Below are positions 1 through 5,015 of a DNA stretch of 5,015 nt, one piece after another (positions within the stretch are counted from its first letter, which is position 1; every line of letters begins with the position of its first letter). The DNA is taken from positions 1 through 5,015 of the forward strand of contig QHUE01000253.1 of the NCBI GenBank assembly GCA_003221825.1, given 5' to 3'. The notes under the pieces are model-generated. The model was given only the letters and a program-made list of their open reading frames with translations, ran no database searches and was not told the DNA's origin. A program made the position numbers and the translations under genes. This stretch comes from Gemmatimonadota bacterium. Lineage in GTDB: Bacteria; Gemmatimonadota; Gemmatimonadetes; Gemmatimonadales; GWC2-71-9.

Positions 1-1397
1 CGGCCGTGGGCGTGCTGCTTGCGGCGTGGGGTGTCCCGTTGCTCGTATCACTCGCGAGCAGGTCGCTACCCCGCCTGCACAACGTGGGCATCAATTTGCA
101 GGTGCTCGCCACCACCGTTGGGGCGGCGTTGCTCACCGGGCTGCTGTTCGGCGTGGTGCCGGCGCTGCAATCCGTGCGCGGCATCTCGACGGTCGCTCTC
201 AAGGAGGGCGGTGCCGGCGTGGGGACGGGCACCGTGCACGCCCGCGCCGGCGGAGCGTTCGTGATCGCGCAGATGGCCTTGACGCTCATGCTGCTTGTCG
301 GGGCCGGCTTGCTTGGGCGGAGCTTCGTCAAGCTGATGACGCTCGAGCCCGGATTCGACCCGGAGCACGCGCTCGTAGCGCAGGTCAATCTGCCTGCGGC
401 GCGCTACGGAACCACGGCACAGAAACTCGCTCTTGCGCAGGTTGTGATTGAGCGCGCCGGTGCACTCCCCGGGGTTACTGCCGCTGCCGTGAGCACCGGA
501 ACACCCCTCGCCGTCGGGGCCTTCGGAACGATCCGCGTGCCGGACCAGCCCGCGCAGTCTGAGGCTCCGTGGGGCAGCGTCACCGCCGCGACGCCGGACT
601 TCTTCCGCGCGCTCGCCATCCCCCTGCGACGTGGCCGCCTCTTTGTCCCCGGCGACGGCGGCGCTTCGCGGCCCGTCGTCGTGAACGAGGCTCTCGTCAA
701 CACCTTCTTCCCTGGGCAGGATCCGATCGGTAGGCACGTTGCCTTTTTCGGCGGGCGCATCGGCACGATCATCGGCGTCGTCGGTAACACGCGCGAGTTA
801 TCGCTGTCGGCCGAACCTCCGCCCGTGATCTACGAGCCGTTGGTCGACGACGCGCAGAGCTTTCTCAAGGTCATCGTCCGCACCGCAGGTGATCCCGCGG
901 CGCTCGCGGCTCCGCTCCGTGCCGCGCTGCGCACGCTCGATCCCGAGCTCCCCATAGACGCGCTGCAGCCGATGCGCCAGATGATGGCTGAGTCGGTTGC
1001 GACCCAGCGCTTCTACGCCACGCTGGTGGCAATCTTCGCGGGGCTCGCTCTCCTCATGGCGGCCGCAGGCCTCTACGCGCTCATCAGCTACGGCGTCGTG
1101 CGGCGCACCCACGAGCTGGGCGTGCGCATCGCGTTGGGCGCGGACGCCGGCCGGGTGCTGCGACTCGTCGTGGGTCGCGGCGCGGTGCTCGCTCTCCTTG
1201 GAATCGTGCTGGGAGCAGGTGGTGCAATCGCGACCACGCGCGTGCTCAAGAGCTTCCTGTTCGAAATCACGGCGACTGATCCTGTGACCTTCGTGGGCGC
1301 CGCGCTGGGTCTGGTCGTCGTGGCGCTTATCGCGAGCTATTTGCCGGCCCGTCGCGCCACCCGGGTGGATCCGATCGTGGCGTTGCGAACTGAATAG
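1..1397 (+). CDS. ABC transporter permease, ADOP/MacB-FtsX family (5' partial)
   Basis: C-terminal part of an inner-membrane permease of the MacB/FtsX superfamily, most like the duplicated ADOP permeases (TIGR03434-type, usually about 800 residues). The frame is open from base 3, so the GTG at 6 is probably not the true start. Numbering from that GTG (463 residues), I see the end of the first permease module (hydrophobic about 1-17 and 33-53, ending LLFGVVPALQSVR). A linker with LKEGG follows, then the first helix of a second module (about 82-103, AQMALTLMLLVGAGLLGRSF). A periplasmic MacB_PCD-like domain covers about 105-335, and three last helices lie at about 337-361, 392-411 and 427-447. 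The end, YLPARRATRVDPIVALR, is the classic family terminus. ADOP proteins lack an ATPase domain and would use a separate MacB-like ATPase, not seen here. The substrate is unknown; efflux or envelope export is inferred. It was probably co-regulated with the two-component genes downstream. Family assignment is firm, the ADOP subtype likely. Confidence 0.93.
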   Translation, partial: AVGVLLAAWGVPLLVSLASRSLPRLHNVGINLQVLATTVGAALLTGLLFGVVPALQSVRGISTVALKEGGAGVGTGTVHARAGGAFVIAQMALTLMLLVGAGLLGRSFVKLMTLEPGFDPEHALVAQVNLPAARYGTTAQKLALAQVVIERAGALPGVTAAAVSTGTPLAVGAFGTIRVPDQPAQSEAPWGSVTAATPDFFRALAIPLRRGRLFVPGDGGASRPVVVNEALVNTFFPGQDPIGRHVAFFGGRIGTIIGVVGNTRELSLSAEPPPVIYEPLVDDAQSFLKVIVRTAGDPAALAAPLRAALRTLDPELPIDALQPMRQMMAESVATQRFYATLVAIFAGLALLMAAAGLYALISYGVVRRTHELGVRIALGADAGRVLRLVVGRGAVLALLGIVLGAGGAIATTRVLKSFLFEITATDPVTFVGAALGLVVVALIASYLPARRATRVDPIVALRTE

Positions 1398-1424
1398 GGG
1401 CCTGGGGTCAGGAGCCCGGGGACC
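1397..1424 (+). repeat. Left G-rich heptamer array flanking the four-helix-bundle gene
   Basis: Four consecutive 7-base units read on the + strand: GGGGCCT (1397-1403), GGGGTCA (1404-1410), GGAGCCC (1411-1417) and GGGGACC (1418-1424). The array begins at the last base of the permease stop codon. It includes the stop codon and last four to five codons of the minus-strand four-helix-bundle gene. It is the inverted partner of the array at 1858-1885; the unit GGGGTCA is identical in both, and 1402-1424 matches the reverse complement of 1858-1880 at 18 of 23 positions by eye. Confidence 0.75.
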
Positions 1425-1782
1425 GGTGCCGCCGGAGTGCATTGGCGAGTCCGTGGAGCATGCGGGCGACCTCAGCGGCGTTGCGCAGGATCTCCTGTAG
1501 ATCCGCATCGGTGAGGTACTGCAACCTGCTCGCGATCCGGACGTGGGTCTCGAATTCGCGCAATGATCCGTTCGCGATGGACATATGATGGAGACACTCG
1601 CCCATGTGGCGTCGCCCATGACCCTCCGCGATGTTCGCCGGAATTGAGACAGCTGCCCTACGCAGTTGGCTGGTGAGTCCATAGATCTCGTGCTTGGGGA
1701 ACGACGCACTGACACGGTAGCTCTCGACCACGAGATCCATCGAGAGTTGCCACACTCGGAGCGCTTGGTATCCGCGAAGCAT
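1408..1782 (-). CDS. Four-helix-bundle protein, S23/IVP (23S rRNA intervening sequence protein) family
   Basis: A 124-residue protein of the family first found encoded in intervening sequences of 23S rRNA genes (TIGR02436-type) and now known mostly as free-standing genes. Its biochemical role is not established; it folds as a four-helix bundle that oligomerises and is related to the Avd accessory proteins of diversity-generating retroelements. Family marks seen here are LRVWQLSMDLV near the start (Trp11), SFPKHEIYGLTSQLRRA (27-43), the signature SIPANIAEG (46-54) and SLREFETHVRIA (73-84), in the usual order and at normal length. Start ATG at 1782 fits the family; the upstream Shine-Dalgarno is weak. 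Residues 120-124 (RSPGS) and the stop codon come from the flanking heptamer array. It lies antiparallel to every other gene and ends 10 bases from the permease stop. No rRNA, reverse transcriptase or variable repeat is nearby, so an rRNA insertion or a retroelement role is not supported. Confidence 0.9.
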   Translation of the reverse strand: MLRGYQALRVWQLSMDLVVESYRVSASFPKHEIYGLTSQLRRAAVSIPANIAEGHGRRHMGECLHHMSIANGSLREFETHVRIASRLQYLTDADLQEILRNAAEVARMLHGLANALRRHRSPGS

Positions 1783-1857
1783 CCGACCAGTCTTGAGGAT
1801 ACGACCATCGGAGCATCATCATTTTTCCACACGGCGGACCCTTCGGACGCGACGCCC

Positions 1858-1885
1858 TGGCCCCGGACCCCTGACCCCGGTCACC
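1858..1885 (-). repeat. Right G-rich heptamer array (inverted copy) with G-quadruplex motif
   Basis: Read on the minus strand this is four 7-base units: GGTGACC (1885-1879), GGGGTCA (1878-1872), GGGGTCC (1871-1865) and GGGGCCA (1864-1858), followed by GGG at 1857-1855. The last three units plus that GGG give four G-tracts with 3-base loops, a canonical G-quadruplex pattern on the minus strand. It ends only 8 bases before the ATG of the response regulator, where a ribosome binding site would be expected. It is the inverted partner of the array at 1397-1424. Confidence 0.75.
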
Positions 1886-1893
1886 TTTAGCAG

Positions 1894-3249
1894 ATGCCCG
1901 CCCCTCGTCTCCTCATCGCCGACGATCAACCTGACGTCCTCGAAGCCCTCAAGTTGCTGCTCAAGGGCGAGGGCTTCGACGTGGAGACCGCAGCCTCTCC
2001 CCGCGCGGTGCTCGCCGCCGTCGAAGCGCGCGACTTCGATGCGCTGCTCGTGGACATGAACTACGCCCGTGACACGACGTCGGGCGCCGAAGGGCTCGAC
2101 CTGCTGTCGCGCGTCCAGGCGCTGGAAGGTGCGCCGCCGGTGGTCGTGATGACGGCGTGGGCCAGCATCGACGGCGCGGTCGAGGCGATGCGACGCGGCG
2201 CGCGCGACTACGTCGAGAAACCCTGGGACAACCGCCGTCTCCTCGCCACGCTGCGCACGCAGGTCGAGCTCGGCCGCGCGCTGCGCAAGAGCCAGCGTCT
2301 CGAGATCGAGAACCGCACACTCCGCAGAGAAGGACTCCCCGAGCTCATCGCCGAATCGCCCGCGATGCAGCCGGTCTTGCGGCTGATGGAACGCGTGGGT
2401 CCATCGGATGCCAACGTGCTCATCCTCGGTGAGCACGGCACGGGGAAAGAGGTCGTGGCGCGGTGGCTCCACGCCTCGTCGCCCCGGGCGGAGCGGCCGA
2501 TGATCGCGGTGAATCTGGGCGGCATTCCCGACGGGTTGTTCGAGAGCGAGCTATTCGGGCATGTGCGTGGCGCGTTCACCGACGCGAAGACGGATCGCGT
2601 CGGTCGCTTCGAGCTCGCCGAGGGCGGCACGCTGTTCCTCGACGAGATCGCGAATCTGCCGGTGCCGCAGCAGGCGAAGCTGCTGCGCGTGCTCGAGACC
2701 GGCGAGTACGAGCGCGTAGGCGCCTCGCGCGCGCGGCGTGCGGACGTACGCGTCGTCGCAGCCACCAACGCCGACATCCAGGCCGAGGTGAAATCCGGGC
2801 GCTTCCGCGAGGATCTGCTGTTTCGTCTCAACACGGTCGAGATTCGACTCCCGCCGCTGCGCGAGCGGCGCGCCGATGTCCCGCTGCTCGCCGCGTATTT
2901 CCTGCGCCGCTACGCCTCCCGCTACCGCAAAGCGGCGAAGGAATTCGCGCCAGATGCCATGGAGCTGCTGCTCCGCCATTCGTGGCCCGGTAATGTGCGG
3001 GAGCTCGATCACGCGGTCGAGCGAGCTGTGCTCATGACGGAGGGCGGACGCGTCCAGGCGCGCGACCTTGGGCTGGGCGGTGGCGGGGATGGCGCCGGCG
3101 CGCTCGACCAGATGAGCCTGGAAGAGGTCGAGCGCGTGTTGATTCAGAAGGCGCTCACACGCGCGGCGGGCAATGTCAGTGAGGCGGCCAAGGCGCTCGG
3201 CCTCTCGCGCAGCGCGCTGTACCGCCGGCTCAAACGGCATGGCCTCTAA
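1894..3249 (+). CDS. Sigma-54-dependent response regulator, NtrC family
   Basis: A 451-residue cytoplasmic activator with three domains. The receiver (about 5-120) has acidic pair D10/D11, phosphoacceptor D54 in VDMNYARDTTSG, T87 and K109. The AAA+ domain (about 150-385) has Walker A GEHGTGKE (179-186), sigma-54 contact loop GAFTDA (226-231), Walker B GTLFLDEI (245-252), the FREDLLFRLN segment with likely arginine fingers (304-313) and SWPGNVREL (363-371). A Fis-type helix-turn-helix lies at about 427-449. Phosphorylated proteins of this class hydrolyse ATP to open sigma-54 RNA polymerase promoters. The loop has Asp230 where classic NtrC proteins have Gly, and Walker A has His181 where Glu/Ser/Thr are usual. 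The ATG at 1894 is the only workable start: TAG lies in frame at 1888 and the receiver begins at once. There is no Shine-Dalgarno; the heptamer array occupies that place. The partner kinase overlaps its 3' end. Target genes are unknown, but the adjoining transporter is the natural candidate. Confidence 0.95.
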   Translation: MPAPRLLIADDQPDVLEALKLLLKGEGFDVETAASPRAVLAAVEARDFDALLVDMNYARDTTSGAEGLDLLSRVQALEGAPPVVVMTAWASIDGAVEAMRRGARDYVEKPWDNRRLLATLRTQVELGRALRKSQRLEIENRTLRREGLPELIAESPAMQPVLRLMERVGPSDANVLILGEHGTGKEVVARWLHASSPRAERPMIAVNLGGIPDGLFESELFGHVRGAFTDAKTDRVGRFELAEGGTLFLDEIANLPVPQQAKLLRVLETGEYERVGASRARRADVRVVAATNADIQAEVKSGRFREDLLFRLNTVEIRLPPLRERRADVPLLAAYFLRRYASRYRKAAKEFAPDAMELLLRHSWPGNVRELDHAVERAVLMTEGGRVQARDLGLGGGGDGAGALDQMSLEEVERVLIQKALTRAAGNVSEAAKALGLSRSALYRRLKRHGL

Positions 3250-4348
3250 ACCCAAGCACGAGCGCCGCGTCTTCTGGCTCGCGTTGCTCGGCGGCTTCCC
3301 CGCTGTCGCGCTCGCGCTCGGCCTCCTCTGGTTCGGCGATTTCACGCCCCGCACCCAATGGACCCTCACGCTGCTGGTCGCGGGCGTCTGGCTCGCGTGT
3401 GCAGCCATCGTAAAGGAGCACGTCGTGCGGCCACTGCAGACCGTGTCGAACGTGCTCGCCGCGCTGCGCGAGCGCGATTACACGCTGCGCGCCCGGGGGT
3501 CGAATCCCGAGGACGCGCTCGGGCTGCTGCTCCTCGAGCTGAACAGTCTGGGCGACGATCTGCGTGCCCAGCGGCTCGGCGCCCTGGAAGCCACCGCGCT
3601 GCTCCGCCGTGTGATGGAAGAGATCTTCCGGCAGGGCGGCCTCCCACACCAGCTGTTGGTGCTCACCGATGTGAGCCGCGCGCTCAGCGATGAGGAGCGC
3701 CAAGCGTGGAAGCGGCTGATTCGCGTCCTGAGCCACGAGCTCAACAACTCGCTGGCGCCGATCAAGTCCATCGCCGACAGTCTGCTCGCGCTCATCACTC
3801 GAGAGCCGGCGCCACCCGACCAGCGTGAGGATCTCCGCAAAGGGCTCGGCGTGATCGCGAGCCGCTCAGAGTCGCTCAGCCGTCTGATGGCCGCGTATGC
3901 TCATCTGGCGCGGCTGCCGCCACCACGACTCGAGAGCGTCGCGATTCAGGACTGGGTGCGTCGCGTGGTCGCTCTGGAGACACGCCGGCCGGTCGCGCTG
4001 CGACCGGGTCCCAACGTGACGATCCAGGCCGATAGCGGACAGCTCGATCAATTGTTGATCAACCTCGTGCGCAACGCGGTGGACGCGACACTCGAGGCGA
4101 ATGGTGCGGTGGAGGTCGGTTGGGAAACGCGCAACGGCCAGCTCGATGTCTGGGTCCGCGACGAGGGCGGCGGTCTGGCCGACACGGCCAATCTGTTCGT
4201 GCCGTTCTACACGACGAAGCCCGAAGGCTCGGGGATCGGTCTCGCGCTCTCGCGGCAGATCGCGGAGGCGCACGGTGGAACGCTGACGCTCTCAAACCGT
4301 CCCGCGCAACGGGGCTGCGAGGCCCGACTCTCGTTACGACTTCAATGA
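3239..4348 (+). CDS. Membrane sensor histidine kinase, NtrY-like, apparently lacking its PAS domain
   Basis: A 369-residue kinase, partner of the preceding regulator. The chosen ATG (3239) overlaps the regulator stop by 11 bases, implying translational coupling; a start at 3173 in the same frame would add 22 residues of unlikely basic sequence. Two membrane helices (about 11-32 and 42-58) are joined by a loop of under ten residues, so there is no periplasmic sensor. A HAMP-like segment follows (about 59-112). The HisKA H-box is VLSHELNNSLAPIKS with phosphoacceptor His166. The ATPase domain has the N-box QLLINLVRNAVDA (Asn275, Asn279), DEGGG (308-312), the F-box-like FVPFYTTK (320-327) and GSGIGLALS (330-338). 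As I recall the family, about 70-80 residues of PAS domain lie between the LLRRVMEEI and FRQGGLPHQLLVL segments; here these abut at residues 129/130 without a frameshift. The catalytic motifs are intact, so autophosphorylation is expected. Confidence 0.93.
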   Translation: MASKPKHERRVFWLALLGGFPAVALALGLLWFGDFTPRTQWTLTLLVAGVWLACAAIVKEHVVRPLQTVSNVLAALRERDYTLRARGSNPEDALGLLLLELNSLGDDLRAQRLGALEATALLRRVMEEIFRQGGLPHQLLVLTDVSRALSDEERQAWKRLIRVLSHELNNSLAPIKSIADSLLALITREPAPPDQREDLRKGLGVIASRSESLSRLMAAYAHLARLPPPRLESVAIQDWVRRVVALETRRPVALRPGPNVTIQADSGQLDQLLINLVRNAVDATLEANGAVEVGWETRNGQLDVWVRDEGGGLADTANLFVPFYTTKPEGSGIGLALSRQIAEAHGGTLTLSNRPAQRGCEARLSLRLQ

Positions 4349-4355
4349 GCACAGC

Positions 4356-4371
4356 ATGAGAAAGTTCTCAT
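4356..4371. promoter_or_regulatory. Inverted-repeat dyad, possible operator
   Basis: ATGAGAAAGTTCTCAT is a perfect 7-base inverted repeat (ATGAGAA / TTCTCAT) around a 2-base centre, 8 bases after the kinase stop codon. It is AT-rich against a very GC-rich background, and 16-base dyads of this form are typical of dimeric repressor or activator sites. As RNA it could make a 6-bp stem with loop AAGT, but no T-run follows, so it is not a convincing intrinsic terminator. The binding protein is unknown. The dyad also spells a five-codon frame (MRKFS) without a ribosome binding site, which I do not call. Confidence 0.4.
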
Positions 4372-4415
4372 AACGCACCGGAGCCGATGCGCTTGGGCAG
4401 TCGCCCGCGTTCATT

Positions 4416-4450
4416 CTCCCGAGCAGTTCACCGTCACTACTTCTCGGGAG
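4416..4450 (+). promoter_or_regulatory. Hairpin that can mask the ribosome binding site of the lipoprotein gene
   Basis: CTCCCGAG (4416-4423) and CTCGGGAG (4443-4450) are exact reverse complements separated by 19 bases. The 3' arm contains most of the GGGAGG Shine-Dalgarno at 4446-4451. If formed in the mRNA, the GC-rich 8-bp stem would block ribosome entry. Such a structure could mean translational control by a protein, small RNA or temperature, or chance complementarity; no known riboswitch class is recognised. Confidence 0.4.
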
Positions 4451-4451
4451 G
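4446..4451 (+). promoter_or_regulatory. Shine-Dalgarno sequence of the lipoprotein gene
   Basis: GGGAGG six bases before the ATG at 4458. It is the clearest ribosome binding site in the window and fixes that start. Five of its six bases lie in the 3' arm of the hairpin at 4416-4450. Confidence 0.75.
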
Positions 4452-4457
4452 TTATCG

Positions 4458-5015
4458 ATGAACAAGATCATGGCGGTTGGCGCGCTGACGCTCGTCGCGC
4501 TGGGCGGATGCGCGCAGGACCACAACGTCACCGGGCTCGCGGCGGACCGCGCGCTGGAGCTGAATGCGAGCGCGGTTGCGGCCGCGAATGCGCCGGGCGC
4601 CGTCTACGCGCTGACGAACGTCGCGGGCGGCAATGCCGTCGCGATGTACTCGCGGGGCGCGGATGGCCGCCTGTCGTGGTCGGGCAGCGTGTCCACCGGC
4701 GGCGCAGGCACCGGCGCGAGCCTCGGCTCGCAGGGCGCGCTGGCGCTGAGCGATGACGGCCGCTGGCTCTTCGCCGTCAACGCCGGATCGAACGACGTTT
4801 CGGCGTTCCGGGTCACGCCGCGCGGGATCGAGCTCACCGGCCGCGTGGCATCGGGCGGTATTCGGCCGATCAGTGTGACGGTGCACGGCGACGTGCTCTA
4901 CGTCCTGAACGCCGGCGGGGACGGCAACATCAGCGGCTTCCGTGTCGGCAATGACGGCGCGCTCGCGCCGCTCGCGGGATCGACACGCCCGCTGTCGGGG
5001 AGCGGTGTCGGTCCG
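4458..5015 (+). CDS. Lipoprotein with lactonase-type beta-propeller (3' partial)
   Basis: The frame is open for 186 codons to the window edge. The N-terminus MNKIMAVGALTLVALGGC is a lipoprotein signal: a basic start, a hydrophobic stretch and lipobox LGGC with the lipidated Cys at 18, so the product should be anchored on the outer side of the inner membrane or in the outer membrane. After a short Ala-rich linker (to about 45), propeller-type repeats begin: GAVYALTNVAGGNAVAMYSR (47-66), ALALSDDGRWLFAVNAGSND (94-113) and ISVTVHGDVLYVLNAGGDGN (138-157). These resemble the beta-propeller lactonase family (Pfam Lactonase, 6-phosphogluconolactonase-like), in which many secreted members have no proven substrate. 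About half of the expected length is present. Start choice is supported by GGGAGG at 4446. Lactone hydrolysis is a family-level inference; a purely structural or binding propeller is equally possible. The 109-base gap and the structures in it suggest a transcription unit separate from the kinase. Confidence 0.85.
   Translation, partial: MNKIMAVGALTLVALGGCAQDHNVTGLAADRALELNASAVAAANAPGAVYALTNVAGGNAVAMYSRGADGRLSWSGSVSTGGAGTGASLGSQGALALSDDGRWLFAVNAGSNDVSAFRVTPRGIELTGRVASGGIRPISVTVHGDVLYVLNAGGDGNISGFRVGNDGALAPLAGSTRPLSGSGVGP

Larger units (their letters stand above)
1397..1885 (-). mobile_element. Putative repeat-bounded cassette carrying a four-helix-bundle gene
   Basis: A block of about 489 bases bounded by inverted heptamer arrays and containing one minus-strand gene (1408-1782) plus about 75 bases of leader (1783-1857) in which I see no clear promoter. 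It lies between a permease and a regulator that both point the other way and plausibly once adjoined. The inside, roughly 1560-1830, is visibly less GC-rich than its neighbours. No transposase, integrase or clear target-site duplication is present, so any movement would need help in trans or recombination between dispersed copies. That the block is mobile is inference from its boundaries, orientation and composition. Confidence 0.45.

Noticed and set aside
1397..1424. Shared bidirectional terminator between the permease and the four-helix-bundle gene
   Set aside because: Only very short self-complementary stems and no T-runs on either strand; the sequence is better described as the heptamer array.
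1408..1782. Accessory protein of a diversity-generating retroelement (Avd-like)
   Set aside because: No reverse transcriptase, template repeat or variable repeat is in the window, and the signature residues fit the general S23/IVP family.
798..1832. Long minus-strand open frame of 344 codons across the permease end and the four-helix-bundle gene
   Set aside because: It is out of frame with the recognisable family protein at 1408-1782, has Arg/Ser-rich low-complexity translation and covers the antisense of a clear permease; a high-GC shadow.
1666..1890. Small + strand frame ending at TAG just before the regulator
   Set aside because: It is antisense to the four-helix-bundle gene, and its Pro-rich end (RTPDPGHL) is simply the heptamer array read in another frame.
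3173..3238. Alternative upstream start for the kinase adding 22 residues
   Set aside because: The extension is Arg/Ser-rich and overlaps the helix-turn-helix codons of the regulator; the ATG at 3239 gives the usual short basic start before the first membrane helix.
2551..3408. Minus-strand open frame of 285 codons opposite the regulator and kinase
   Set aside because: It is antisense to strongly conserved AAA+ and helix-turn-helix motifs and has no family features; open frames opposite genes are expected at this GC content.
4345..4373. Tiny frames MSTA (ATG overlapping the kinase stop) and MRKFS in the intergenic dyad
   Set aside because: They are four and five codons long with no ribosome binding site; the second is a by-product of the inverted repeat.
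4394..4408. Possible -24/-12 sigma-54 promoter (GG, 10 bases, GC) before the lipoprotein gene
   Set aside because: Only the TGG and GC dinucleotide spacing match; the TTGC half and the rest of the first half are missing, and such spacing is common by chance in GC-rich DNA.

Overview
The window is GC-rich DNA, densely coding on the + strand, and it has the look of an Acidobacteriota or Gemmatimonadota genome, although a related GC-rich soil phylum is possible. The clues are an ADOP-type duplicated ABC permease, an NtrC-type regulator of the DMNYARDTTSG subfamily beside its own kinase, and a lipoprotein propeller of the lactonase family. The phylum is inferred from gene content; there is no rRNA or other marker.

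Layout. Bases 1-1397 (+) encode the C-terminal part of a MacB/FtsX-like permease whose 5' end lies outside the window. Bases 1408-1782 (-) encode a small four-helix-bundle (S23/IVP family) protein. It sits alone on the minus strand and is bracketed by two inverted arrays of a G-rich heptamer (consensus about GGGGTCC) at 1397-1424 and 1858-1885. The whole 1397-1885 block looks like an inserted cassette. Bases 1894-3249 (+) encode a sigma-54-activating response regulator, and 3239-4348 (+) its membrane histidine kinase, overlapping by 11 bases. After a 109-base intergenic stretch holding a near-perfect dyad and a hairpin that covers the ribosome binding site, a lipoprotein beta-propeller gene starts at 4458 and runs off the window.

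How the genes may work together. The permease, regulator and kinase probably form one module: an exporter-type ABC system with a two-component system controlling it or responding to the same envelope cue. The repeat-flanked cassette lies exactly between transporter and regulator. It has left the regulator with no recognisable Shine-Dalgarno sequence and a C-rich leader whose opposite strand carries a canonical G-quadruplex motif.

The observations most worth following are the heptamer-bounded four-helix-bundle cassette, the kinase that appears to have lost its PAS domain in frame, the GAFTDA version of the sigma-54 contact loop, and the hairpin over the ribosome binding site of the lipoprotein gene. 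No tRNA, rRNA, CRISPR array or transposase gene was seen. No stretch longer than about 110 bases is without a gene.
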